Shown: positions 52,962 through 64,000, numbered from the stretch's first letter. The stretch is DNA of 64,000 nucleotides from Tetrahymena thermophila SB210 (GCF_000189635.1 NW_002476166.1:62001-126000), one strand, 5' to 3'. Translations and numbers: made by a program. Notes: a model not told the origin generated them from the sequence alone.

Positions 52962-53763
52962 TTATCTAGTAATTTATTTATTGCTATTTAACAGTTTAAT
53001 TGCAAAATTTTAGACTAAGCTCTCTTTAAATATGTAAATGAAATTAAATAGATGTTTTTTTTAATTATTACCTAATTAATTATTTAATCAACTTCTTTCT
53101 TTTTTAAATTGATAAATTTTGTTTTCAAATTTTTTTACAATCAATGTAAAATTTATAGTCGTTGTATATTGTTTTTTATGAAGCATTTAATTCAATAGAT
53201 TTTATAAAGCAATAACATATTTCTTGAATAATAAATATGAAAACCATTACTTTTATATCTTATATCTAAATCTGCTATATTTTTTTATATCAAATATAGA
53301 ACTATTAATTTTTGATGGTGTTAATTTATCTTTTTAATATTTCTATCAGATCATAAATAAATAAATTAATATTATTCGTTAACAATGTATTTCTGTAATT
53401 TATAAATAGTTAGAAAATTAACAACAACTAAAAATTATTTATTCTTATTGATTAACTAACCAAAAATAATTGTAAAATTAAATAATGAGAATATGTAGAA
53501 GATTGATTTTCATTCATTTTCAAATATTAAAATAATGCAATCTATTATTTTTATTATTAACATAATCACGCTGATTGATTAGACATATCATTTGAGTATT
53601 ACTAATAATCTTTGTCTTCTATTTTAATATTCTAATAATATTAGTATAATTCTTTTCAGATTTTTTTAGAATTTTTATTAATATTTTTTTTAAAAATTTG
53701 TTATAGCAGAAACTCCTATTTGATAACAAAAGAGCTAATCTAAAAAATCAAATAGATAAGATA
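52962..53763. other. Intergenic region between divergent genes
   Basis: About 0.8 kb shared by the NEK kinase (minus) and GRAM-protein (plus) promoters. A splice-acceptor-like TTGTTATAG near 53698-53706, followed by an open frame into the GRAM gene, leaves room for a 5' leader intron. Nothing else was seen. Confidence 0.55.
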
Positions 53764-55714
53764 ATGGACATAATAGTAGGAGGTATAAAGGGTTTAGCTT
53801 AAACCATCTCATTTAAGAAAAAAGAGCCTAACTAAGAACTAAAATTAAGATTTAGTGTTCCTGAAAATGATATTTGTGTTCATGATTTTAATTGTGCCTT
53901 ACAAGATAAAATCCTATTATAAGGCAATCTTTATGTTTATAATACCATGATATGCTTTCACTCATAATTTAACAAAAATTCTATAGTAGGGCTTCAAGAT
54001 ACGCTAATTACCATTCCTTTTGGTCAAATTATATTGATAGAAAAGAAGAAAAAGTTTCTCTTTGATAATTCAATTCAGTTCACAACAGTTGACGAAAGCT
54101 TTTTCTTTACAAGCTTTTTATCTAGAGATAAAGCATTTAATATTATTAGTGAATATCTTGAATTGTATCAAAAGATGCTTCCTAAGCCTTATTAGTAAAT
54201 TTAAAATAATGACATATACGTTAGGTAATAATAGCTTAATCAAATAGACAATGAAGCAGAATGGCTGTAGCAAGCTATTTTATCAATTCAAAAAATGGAA
54301 AGCGATTAATAATAAAATTAGATTAGAGAATAGTAAGATTAAAATTTATAAAATGCTAACAATAACTTAAACAACAATAATAGAATTAACCAAGAAAATA
54401 ATAACCATAACCATTAATAAATTGAACAATAAATGACGCAATCAAGAATAAGAAGCTCACAACAATAAGATAACCTAGTTTAACCATGCTAAATTTCTTA
54501 ATAAAATTTACAAAATAATTCTAAAATAAATAAAGCAAATAATTTAGTAGAGTAGTAGCTCTATTAAGATATTTAATATAAGGAGAGTGATTAATTATAG
54601 GCAAATAATAGGCTTTAATAAATGCACCATTCTTAAATTAAGTAAGAAGCTGAAGAAGAGAAAAGAAACAATGAAATTTAAATGGATATTGAAAATGACA
54701 TTCAGCCTCTAGAATTACGAAAAAGTGTTATTAAGGAGTTTGAAGATAATGCTGCTATATACAAACCTCTATTTGATGAGAGATCTAATTCTATTAAAAG
54801 AAAAATCAATTCTGATTTTAATTCTGCAACTTTTTCTGAGTTAGTTTTAAAAAATATTACTGCAAGAGAAGTTTTTGGTATTTTTTTTTCAAATTAGATA
54901 TTTGTATCAGATAGATTGTAGAGAAAGTTTACTTCCTTCCTAGAATTCTTTATTTTAGAGTATTTACATGGAACAAATGTTTCCGTTTCAGAAATTTAGC
55001 TTCCTCCACCTGAAATTTTTAACTCAATATACTCTAATAATTATCTCTAACTACTTGAATATCCAGAGTCTTCTGAAAGACACATTTCATTTACTCATAA
55101 TATTCCTAATGCAAGTGCATTTCTTCCAAAAAGTCTTTAATGCTAAATGAAAGAGACAATCTATTGGTAATCACCTTAGAGCTTTACTTTAGTTAGACTT
55201 CTTTCATTGAAAGGTATATCATATCTATTTATTTATTTATAAATTTATAAAAAATTGATAAAATACTTTAAAATAATAAGGAGCTCCTATAATAACGTGC
55301 GTAGAACCTAGAGTTGTGTTTTATGTTGACGAAGTTAATGGAAATACTATCCTTAGAAGCGGATTTTATGTACATTTTAAGAGCAATACCATGTTCAAAA
55401 AAATAATTGAAAAATCATCCAAAGAAGAAAATGAGAAAACATGGAACGAACTAAAAAATGTAATGTCGAATGTTAGTGAAGAATACATTAAAAAAAGAGA
55501 TTAAAATAAATTAATTGTTTAAAAAGAAAATGAATAAAATCTGGTTAAATTCAACCCAAATGAGTATGAACAATATGATGAAAATAATTTAGAACAAATT
55601 TCAAATCAATCTTATAAAATCCCATAATTGTAACAAGATTAGCAATAGAAATATGAAGAAGAGTTAAGTAAAGTTGCTGCAAAGGCATCAAATCAGGCTT
55701 GCAATATATTTTGA
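53764..55714 (+). CDS. GRAM-domain protein with VASt-like C-terminal domain
   Basis: Two exons, 53764-55213 and 55281-55714, with a 67-nt intron, giving 627 residues. The N-terminal ~120 residues match a GRAM domain. They include FSVPENDICVHDFNCAL, ILLQGNLYVYNTMICFHS, TITIPFGQIILIEKKKK-type strands and FFFTSFLSRDKAFNII. A Gln/Asn-rich spacer of ~170 residues follows. The C-terminal ~300 residues contain a second folded region with the block APIITCVEPRVVFYVDE. This is arranged like the sterol-binding VASt domain that follows GRAM in Lam/Aster proteins. Those proteins move sterols at membrane contact sites. Unlike them, I see no C-terminal membrane segment here. GRAM is well supported; the VASt assignment is tentative. 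Confidence 0.85.
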
Positions 55715-56823
55715 TTTATTTTTACTGAGGAAAAGCATTATTTGTGAATAAAAAATACTGAGTTTAAAAATTTATGTCAAATAATAGAATTATTTTGCTT
55801 TTTAAACCTATAGTAAAAATATAAAGAAAATAAATATTAAAATTATTTATTAACTTAGTTTTTTGTGTTAATTTAATTTTTAAAATATATGTACTTGATA
55901 TGAAAACATATATATATACTCAATTCAATTCTTAGAGAATAAGTTTGAACCTACTCATATTAATGAATATCAACTTTAAAAAAATAATTTGTTTTTTACT
56001 TTTACTTGAAATTTTACAATATTTTTTCATAAAAATGGAAGTTTCATGCTGTATTTGCTTATGTGTAATGTAAAATATGATCTCAAGTTTTATTCAAAAA
56101 CTTTGTAAAAAAAATATTAAAAATCTATGGAGTTAACTTTTTATAAATTTAAAATTCTTTATTTGTTTTTTAAACTTATAAATTAATTTTAGTAAATTTA
56201 TTTATTAATAAATTCAAGCTGATTATAAAAACAAAAATTACTGCATTTTAAATTAATAAGTTTTCTAATACAATTCCAAGCTAAGATTTAAAAAAAAATG
56301 TTTTGTATTTCATAACTACATTAATTAGCTACTGCATAGTCTATTTAATGATTTTATTTTATTTTAAAAATAATGTTAATATGTTAATAAAACTGAAAAG
56401 AAAATAAAAAATTACTCGATTATTGATATTTAGTAATACATTTTGATCTATATTTTTACATATTTCTTACTGGAATTGTGGATTATATCTGATTATCTGA
56501 TTAATGATATTTGAAATTAAAAGTATTTAAAATAAATAGTAAAATAAGCTTTATATAATACTATAATTATTCGATTTTATTCTTAGAAATTAGCTATTTA
56601 AACAAATGAATTGTTCCATCAATATATTATTTTGAAAGTTTATAACCAAACTATGAGGTTGGTTATTCCAGTAATTGATTTTCAATAACTTTTTAACAAA
56701 CAAAATAACTAACTATAAAAGCAAGTAGAGAGTAAAATCTAATTCTTATAATTTTTTTAAGTTAATTAGATTTAATTATTAAAAAAGGAGATTTGTTTAT
56801 CAATTTTTTTAGGAATTAGCTCA
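55715..56823. other. AT-rich intergenic region
   Basis: About 1.1 kb between the GRAM gene and the Frizzled-like gene, both on the plus strand. It should hold one 3' UTR and one promoter. Nothing else was supported. Confidence 0.6.
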
Positions 56824-57339
56824 ATGTTTAAGTAAAATTTAAAGAAGGTAGTGTCATTTCTCTTCTTACTTGCAAATGTCTTTGGTTATATCTGTTATAC
56901 TCCTGCACAACATTAAATGAATCAGTTAGACCCTAGGATGTAATCTTATTGTGGAAATGTAATAACTTGGTCGATATCCCCAACAACCTTAAATGTTCAT
57001 TATACTTATGATTACTTAGCACTTATGAAATATTAAGGAGTATATGCTAGATGGGTTGCATCTGGAGGCAGTAATAATAAAGATCCTACTAACGATTGTT
57101 TAGGAATTTTGAGAAGTGTAGTATGTGCGTATCACTATCCTGTTTGCGACCCTAATAATGGAGATAGATTTGCTGTATGTGGTTGGTATTGCGATTATTT
57201 AAGAGATAGATGCCCTAAAGAAACAGATTTAATAAATGAGATTTGTTCTGAACCTTAATCCTCATGGTGTGCCTATTCAAGCAGAAATGCATTTAAATTA
57301 TTTGTATTTTTTGTAATTCTTTTTGTTTTTATAAATTGA
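56824..57339 (+). CDS. Frizzled-like cysteine-rich-domain protein, secreted or membrane-anchored
   Basis: Single exon, 171 residues. A signal peptide covers about residues 1-22. The ectodomain has exactly ten cysteines, at 24, 43, 92, 101, 108, 119, 123, 130, 141 and 149. The segment C-x8-C-x6-C ... C-x3-C-x6-C, with CAYHYPVC and CGWYCDYLRDRC, follows the core pattern of Frizzled cysteine-rich domains (C..YxPxC, then C...C..VR..C). The last ~15 residues are strongly hydrophobic and end at the C terminus, as in a GPI-anchored or tail-anchored surface protein. Ciliates have no Wnt pathway, so the domain probably binds another lipid or surface ligand. The family assignment rests on cysteine spacing and short motifs. 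Confidence 0.8.
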
Positions 57340-59018
57340 AATAGCTATTTTCGTACTTTTATGAATTAAGGCTTACGAATACAAAATAAAAATAAATGCA
57401 AAGCAATTCTATTTTTAATAATAATAGAACCATATAAAATCTATTTAATTTTTTACTAAGATGAAGCAAAATTATTTTTTTAGTTTTTTAATTCAAAATT
57501 TTCTTGCAAAAAATATGTGTTTGAAATATTTATTACGACATTATTATTGAAATTATCTGACTAATAAAGTATTTTTGTTCTCATTTTTATGAAGTAAGTA
57601 ATGAATATTTTAAAAGTTCGAGTACATTTAATATATAATTAATTTAATGAACTCAGAAATTTCTTTGAATACACAAAAAAATTTCATACGATGGCAATAA
57701 TTTTTAAATAATTTTGTTAAAATTTGTAATATTTTAATTAAAATTTCATTCTTTCTATTCAAAAAACATTTTTAAAAATTAAAAACATAATCAAAATAAA
57801 TTATTTGTTTAATTTACATTAAATTTACATGTAAAAAATTAAAGTTTGATTAATTGAAATTGGTATCAATTATCAACTCTAGTATTAAACTAACTAACCA
57901 ACTAACCATTAACTAATTATACAACTAGAATTTCATTTTAAATTAACAAAATTAGATAGTATATATCAAAATATTAATATTTTTTAAATTAAAAATTTTT
58001 AAATGATATCCAAAATAGATCAGAATAGTATCTCTCTGAAACATCGAGTTCTAATTCATAAATTGCCTCAATTTTCATTACCTCCTTTAGTAATAATTCT
58101 TAGCAAAATTTATTCATAGAGTCATGTAAACATGAAAGACCATATAAAATAAATTTTTTCATTCATAAATACTTCAAAAGAGTTCATAAAAGTTAGTTAA
58201 ACATACATAAAAAAAATGATCCATATAATTGTCACAGTTGAGTTTGGGAAAAAGAACGTGGGAAAAAGAGAAAAACTACCAGGCTGCTAGCCTACATTAC
58301 ACTTTACAATAATTACACTTTACGCCAATCAATTACACAAATACCTAATACACTACACTAACAATTAAAATAATTACTTACTGGATTTGAAAAAAAAAGA
58401 TTGAAGGAATAACCTTCTACTCTATGTTACCCAATCGTTTTTCATTTACAAATTTGACGATGAGGGGAAAAAAGAGTACCTTTAAACTTTATTATTATTT
58501 TATTGATTACTCAAATGCTTAATGAATATTAGTGCATTTTACTTGTTTTTACACTAATAAAATCCAATTTTTTTGTAATTTTAAAAAGATTAAAAATAAT
58601 TTGGATTTTTACACTTCTGAAGGGGGGAAGGGGGGAATTTGAGTTAATAATAAGTAAATTAAAATGGAAGTGGAAGTAAATTGCTTATCAAAGTGGTTAT
58701 TATTAATTTTTATTTGATGATTATTTTTATTGTGGAATTTGTAATATAATTTATTATTTTTTTTATTTATTTATTATTAAAAGGTTGATCGACCTACAAT
58801 CATAGGTGTTCCAAATAAATTAATGAGACTGTTAGAAGTTTTATATAGAGTGTTTGTGCAGCTTATATGCACCAGTATAACTTATGGCGAGTTTAGTTTA
58901 GTTTGTAAATAATTTTCAAGTAAAAGGATGAACATTATTTGTTATATTGTATGTTGTTTTGTCATTATAAAATTATATAGTTGGAGGCTTAGAAAGCCAA
59001 ATAAATTAATAATTAAAA
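57340..59018. other. Intergenic region between convergent genes, with G-tract
   Basis: About 1.7 kb between the 3' ends of the Frizzled-like and Gln-rich genes. It contains a short ACTAACC-type repeat near 57890-57920. At about 58240-58640 there is a stretch less AT-rich than usual, holding several copies of ACACTTTAC or TTTTACAC and a double G-tract (listed separately). No gene was supported. Confidence 0.5.
58621..58636 (+). other. Double G6 tract in AT-rich DNA
   Basis: Two runs of six G separated by two A lie about 1.6 kb beyond the 3' end of the Gln-rich gene frame's start and 0.4 kb beyond its stop. Such G-runs are very rare in this window. It is not a G4T2 telomere repeat. It could help form a quadruplex with other nearby G-runs, but two runs alone do not define one. 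Confidence 0.5.
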
Positions 59019-60929
59019 TCATTAAAAGGGGTTCTTTATCTTGGAGTAGGTTTCCAAATTATCAAGGAGATCAATATCCTTAAAGCAGAGGAGGAGGAAA
59101 TCGATAAAGACTTAGTGGAGTTCTTACATCTTTACACTAGATTTTTAGAGATAAGATTAAGAGTGTTCCTTGAGGAATTGATGGAATACAACACCGTACT
59201 TGTCGTGTTGAACGAGTTGCTTGATGGAGTTGTGATTGAATTTACGTTAGCTGAAGTATCTCTTAAATTTTTATTAGACATCTTTAGCATTCTGATTAGG
59301 GAAGAAGAGCTTTACAATCTAATCACTTGTTTTACGGTTTAAGAAGTATTATTTAAAAGCTCTCATTAAATTTCTGACAACATTCTTCTTATTTGATTTT
59401 TACATAGCTTCGGTAACTTGTTCTTTTCTTTATTATGAGTAGAATTCAGGATTTTCAGGTAATATATTCATAGTAGAAACCTTATTATTAGTAGATAATT
59501 CAGCTTCGTCTTCATCATCATGTTAATCACTATGATGAGAAAAGTCATGCTCTTCATCTTCAGAACAATGCTTTAATTCCTCACAGGGAGAGATAGGTAA
59601 AGTATGAGATGAAGAAATAGAGGGAATATTGCTACTCATTTGTTAAAGTTTGTTATCTTAGTTAACTTGCTAAAATTGTTGAATTGGTTATTCTTATTTT
59701 ATTTCAGCTTAATAGTTTTAGATGACCTATTCTTATTCTTCTTCCTTTGGATGTCCGAAAAAGTCTAAATTATCAACATTATTGCATTGTTAGTTAGCAT
59801 ATCCATAAATGGGAAGGGTGTGATGATCATCATTGAAATGCATATCAGATGTTGTTTCATCACAGCCATTTTCAGTAAAATTAAGAATGCTACTGGCATG
59901 TTAATCACCGTATGAGCATTCTTCAGAAGAAAGTTGTTAATTGAACAAAGGGATTTATTGTTATTAACAGTAATTTTAATTTTCATATAAAGTTTACTAC
60001 TGTGTTTGATACTTGTTAGCCTAAAACATAGACTTTGATTACCCTTATTAATAAGTCATATAAGAAGAGGTTTATTGAACATTTTACCTGGAATTACCGT
60101 TATTACCTTTTACCTGGTTTTGTTGATTTACAAGATTATTATTTTCATATAATTTGTAATAGTTAACCGGGGAAGGTGCAACATATTATACCGATTTTTG
60201 TTGTGAAAAAAGTGTGGAACAAGATTAAGATGAAAATGTAGAAGATGAAGAAGAAGAATGTTAAAATTATTAACTAACTTAATTGCTGTTGCCGCTATAA
60301 CTGTTTGTAAAGACTTGAACAGTAGAAGCGACTCCAGCATTACCGATTTATTGTGATTGCTATTATTGTTACTAATAATTTTAATATTATTTTTATTACT
60401 ACTACTACTATTATGAATAAATGTTATTTTGTAATTAAATATTATTAAATTAATAATTTTAAGAAGCAGAAACTGCTAATTAAATGGAGGGAACGTTTGG
60501 AACTACTGAAGATGATGAATTCACCTTTTAACTGTTGTTGTTATTGTAAACATTTTAATAGTTTTGGGAAGTTTGCTATTATTAAGCAGGAGGATTCCAA
60601 ATTAATTGTTAAGAAGTTTAATTATTTAATTCAATAGGGAAAAAGCCATGGAAATCTTCATCATCTTAGTCGTGAATGTGGTCATATGAAATGTGACTAC
60701 CGAAATAGCTGTCTTCAATGTGATTAGGGAGCTCTTGTTGATTAAAGAAAAGGTCTTCACCATCTTACTGCAACTACTAAAGAGAGTGGTTGTTGTCTTC
60801 AATTGAATAGAAGTTTCTTTCAACAGTAGGGAAAGCTTAAGGTACATCCTAGAATGATGAGAGCACTTATTAGGGAGCGTAGTAGGCAGATTGTTGGTAA
60901 TAGGTGTTAGAGGGAGTGTTGAAGTACAT
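59019..60929 (-). CDS. Gln-rich protein with a compact conserved-looking C-terminal domain
   Basis: One uninterrupted frame of 1911 nt, 636 residues. The first ~480 residues are Gln/Asn/Ser/Tyr-rich with acidic His/Asp/Glu patches (for example HHSDQHDDEDEAE), including a poly-Gln run written almost entirely in TAG and TAA codons. The last ~150 residues are quite different. They are basic, helical and rich in aromatic residues, with KKNVVRNLMRAFKQYFLNRK, FKRYFSQRKFNHNSIKQLV, YGVVFHQFLKEH and LHQVFIDFLLLCFKDIDLL. I recall similar C-terminal modules in other ciliate hypothetical proteins but cannot name the family. A disordered acidic/Gln-rich part joined to a basic helical module would fit a transcription regulator, but that is inference. 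In-frame TGA upstream makes ATG 60929 the first Met. Confidence 0.85.
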
Positions 60930-61074
60930 GATAGGTGTTGGAGTTTCTTAGATTGGTTGTTGGTTGTAAGAAAAAATGGTAGGTGATGTTTTTTGTTGAT
61001 TTGCTTGTATTATAATCAAGAGTGTGTTTTTGGTTTGTTGTAGAAGCAGAGGAGATTGACCTAGTTTCTTTTTT

Positions 61075-61491
61075 TCAGTGAGCTTGTATTTTTGATTTAT
61101 GATTTTTCACCAGAATATAGCAGAAGCAGAGAGGTGTTCTTTGATTAATCAATTAATTTTAAAAAGATAGTTCCGTTGTGAATGTTCCTTTGAAGGAAAA
61201 AATCAGAGAAGAAGAGACAGAATTTTTATTAGTTTTTTTTCTTTTTTATGAAATTTTTTTAGTTAATAAAAATTATGATTTTTAGAGGGGAAAATCAGAG
61301 TCGATTTAAATCAAATCCTCTCGAGGAGAAAAATTCAAATTTATTTGGACTTTTACACTATCTATTTTTGCTGTTACACTTGCCTAAGCTGGCTCAGGAG
61401 TCCATGAAAAAGTTGATAAATCAGTCAGAACCTCACTGAGACTATCATGAGAAAAATATGGCTTTGAAGAGGAGTGATTTTCTTTTGCCAT
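61075..61491 (-). other. Upstream open frame or alternative 5' exon of the Gln-rich gene
   Basis: An ATG-initiated frame of 138 codons ends at TGA 146 bases upstream of the Gln-rich gene start and lies in a different frame. The first half (MAKENHSSSKPYFSHDSLSE, later TFSWTPEPAQ and NFSPREDL) has protein-like composition. The second half is less convincing. It could be a regulatory upstream frame, a separate small gene, or a 5' exon spliced into the main frame through an intron of about 100-300 bases that I could not fix. Confidence 0.4.
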
Positions 61492-64000
61492 TTTTTTTTA
61501 CAAAATTTTAAAAGAAGCTCTTTATAAATCCTTGTATTTTTTAATTAAAAGCATAAATAGAAGGAAAAATGGGGGATGATGCTCATCGATTTAATTAATA
61601 GCCTAAATATATTAAAGAATGAATGTATGAATGAATGAGTGAGTGAATTTCTTTCTTTCCTAGTACTATTAGATTTAGGTGAAAAAAAAGAGGGCGGATC
61701 AAAATTTATTTAATTAATTAATGTATCAATCTCTATTTTGAATGCAATTTTAAATGCTTTTTTAATTTTGCATCTCAATCAAATTAAAGTCGATGCTTAA
61801 GTTACTATTCAAAAAAAGTAAAAAAGGTCAATTTAAAATTGATTTGTTTTGACACACGACTCACATTAATTAAAAAACTAATTAATTGATATAGTAAATT
61901 CTTTTCTAAATTAAATGCTTGGGGGCTCTCTTTTGCCTATGAAAATTAAAGAGAAACTATAGAAGAAAGAGTCGCAACATTTCTGTCTTACTCACTTTTT
62001 TTCCTGTAGATTAATACATTCAATCTATCCATTAAAAATAAAGCGTAATTTATTTGATTAAACACTAAGCCCATTACATTACATTACTTTGTATATCTAG
62101 GGTGGGGTAAATAAAATTAAGTGTTTTTTTACTCTAAAATTTTCTGCCAATTTCCTATTAAGATTGCTCATGCTAATATAAGCTTGATTATATCTAATTC
62201 ATTAATTTACACATTGATTTTAGACGAGCGCAAATTGTTTCAAAAGCCAGCTTTCCATCTTTATTTGGAAAAGCAATTTTTTCAATTGTTTTCTTTTAAA
62301 TTATGGCTATTTTTTTTCTATAATTAAGCAATTAAAAAAGATTAATTCTGATTACTACTATGAAATTCGCTTATAAAATACTTTATTCATAAAAAATAAC
62401 ATTACTAATTATATCTATCTTGTGAGAATATTTTCCTATTAGAAATAATTCAGAACAAACTATTTTATTCTTTCACAAGGCTAAAAATAGTGCTAAGGAT
62501 AAATTCTTTGACTTTATAGGTAATCTTGAATGTTTTACAATACACCTAAAGAGAGTGATACAAACAAATTGAACATATGGTGAAAAACTAAAATAAGAAT
62601 TAATTAACGCACTTAAACCTTAAAAATATTATTATTTTATCATTTGCAGATAGACAACTTAAAAGCTGATTAATTTTTGCAGTATTATGAAACTATTTGT
62701 TGAATTTGAAATTTAATTTATTAGATATGACTAATTAATTGAGAGATGAAATTGTCAGTGAAAATTCAAGAATTAAAAAATTCTATTCTATTTGAAATAA
62801 AATACGCCCTTCAGCCGCTATTCAGTTTTTTAACCAATTACTTAATATATGAGTCAGCTCAATTCAAACAAGTTTTAAATTAATTAGCTAACGGCTTGAT
62901 AAAAAAATAATCATTAAAGAATATAAAAGATTTGTTAAATTCTAAAAATAGAAACTTTTGCAAAAAATTTATTTTAAGGTTTAAATGCCTAAGACATTTG
63001 AATTAAAGCGTATCTTAATACAAGGAAACTATTTAATACAGACAGATGAATTTATTTCTATTTCAAAAACTTAAATTTTATTTACTCACGAATGAAACTA
63101 AAACGGATTTCGCGAAATTTTCTAATTTAAAAATATCCCTGAATTAATTGCTGATTCTTATTTAATTCGAAAGATAACTAAATAATATGCTTTGTAATTT
63201 CGCATTAGATGCCGCACTAATATTTTAAATTAAAAATTTACCAAATACCAAAAAGATATTATTTAAGCCTTACTCCAGCTTATTTTTAAAAAAATACCTA
63301 CCCTTAGCTAATACTTACTTGTTTCATCACATTTTGAAGCAAAGTATCTATTTAAACATATTAATACATATCATCCATCATAAATTCGAACACTTGTAAT
63401 TAAATAAAAATTAAATTTGCTCTTTTTCTTTCCCATAGGAAATGAAAGGTCTTTAAAAAATAATCATTTTGAATAAATTAAAAAGAGTTAAGTGCTGATT
63501 TTTATTATTCAGTGCCAAGCAAGCCAATTGCTTTGAAAAATAAAATTTAATAAAGTTTCCTATTTTTAAACACTAAAAATTGTGCTTAGGTAAAAGGGGT
63601 TACTTACAAGTCTCTCTTCATTCTTTCATTTTTAATAATATCTAATATAAGTAAAACTCTGATGAGATAATAACGAAATAACTATTTTTCTTTCTTTCTC
63701 TCTTAATTTTTACCTTTTTTGATTTAATTTCCCATCTATCTTATTCTTCTATCATTTACAAAGAAGAAATAGAAATTAAGATGAATAATAAATATAAAAA
63801 GTAATAAATGATATAGACTGGTTTCATCAGTCAATAAATATGAGATTTTATAGGCTTTCTCCTTTAATATTCATCATATATAAGTATATTTAGTTTGTGA
63901 AACGTTTAATTTCTGAGTTTTAATAAGTAACTTCAGTATTTAAAAGTATATTTAACTGCTAAAAATAGGAAATCACAAAAGTACCTCAAAGCAAGTATAT
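61492..64000. other. Upstream intergenic region to the window end
   Basis: About 2.5 kb with no supported gene. It includes a GAAT-type short tandem repeat near 61616-61649 and several isolated G-runs (near 61570, 61921 and 62101). It probably contains the promoter of the Gln-rich gene at its left end. Short open stretches on either strand are Leu/Ile/Phe/Lys-rich and look like chance. No telomeric repeat is present at the window end. Confidence 0.5.

Noticed and set aside
55141-55213. Apparent alternative frame in the GRAM gene (MLNERDNLLVITLELYF)
   Set aside because: This ATG frame looks attractive, but it is not the frame continuing from upstream and cannot be joined to the downstream exon. 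The chosen frame joins in phase across the 67-base intron.
59115-59342. Plus-strand 75-codon open frame
   Set aside because: It lies opposite the C-terminal domain of the Gln-rich gene and is a shadow of its codon pattern.
62121-62327. Plus-strand 68-codon open frame near the window end
   Set aside because: Phe/Leu/Ile-rich with no motif, no splice or homology support, and in a region with intergenic composition.
1-64000. tRNA, rRNA, snRNA, telomerase RNA or CRISPR array
   Set aside because: No T-arm plus acceptor combinations, rRNA cores, snRNA signatures, AACCCCAA telomerase template or regularly spaced repeats were found by eye on either strand.

Overview
The window looks like ciliate nuclear DNA, most probably from Tetrahymena or a close oligohymenophorean. 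It is very AT-rich. Every recognisable gene reads through many in-frame TAA and TAG codons at positions where glutamine makes sense and ends at TGA (ciliate nuclear code, TAA/TAG = Gln). Introns are short, AT-rich and GT...AG. Genes were therefore re-read with TGA as the only stop. For every multi-exon model except the dynein, the exon lengths sum to a whole number of codons. No telomeric repeats, rRNA, tRNA, CRISPR or recognisable mobile element was seen.

Layout. 1-3971 is gene-poor AT-rich DNA. 3972-18484 (minus) is one giant, intron-rich axonemal dynein heavy chain, clearly the dominant gene. 20941-23078 (plus) is a Gln/Asn-rich coiled-coil protein. 23799-24929 (plus) is a membrane-anchored short-chain dehydrogenase (SDR). 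26913-27581 (minus) is a divergent ARF/ARL-like GTPase. 29835-30524 (plus) is a four-pass membrane RING-H2 protein. 31365-31706 and 33314-33652 (both minus) are two nearly identical secreted cystatin-like genes inside a tandem duplication of about 1.9 kb. 35835-37061 (minus) is a leucine-rich-repeat-like protein. 37574-38614 (minus) is an archaemetzincin-type zinc protease. 39952-45609 (plus) is a six-pass hybrid sensor histidine kinase. 46419-47602 (plus) is a second SDR, paralogous to the first. 48720-49607 (plus) is an aldo-keto reductase. 51025-52961 (minus) is a NEK-type kinase. 53764-55714 (plus) is a GRAM/VASt-like protein. 56824-57339 (plus) is a small secreted or membrane-anchored Frizzled-like cysteine-rich-domain protein. 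59019-60929 (minus) is a Gln-rich protein with a compact C-terminal domain.

The genes are independent monocistronic units on both strands, with intergenic spaces of 0.5-3 kb; there is no operon. Two themes recur. One is cilia and cell organisation (dynein, NEK kinase, ARL-like GTPase). The other is NAD(P)H-linked carbonyl metabolism (two SDRs and an aldo-keto reductase, two of them adjacent). The points most worth a second look are the recent cystatin duplication, the displaced catalytic Tyr in the second SDR, the ARL-like GTPase lacking the switch II Gly-Gln, the ten-cysteine Frizzled-like module, the hybrid histidine kinase, and the Gln-rich protein with its upstream open frame and nearby G-tracts. 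I found no clearly new multi-gene system.
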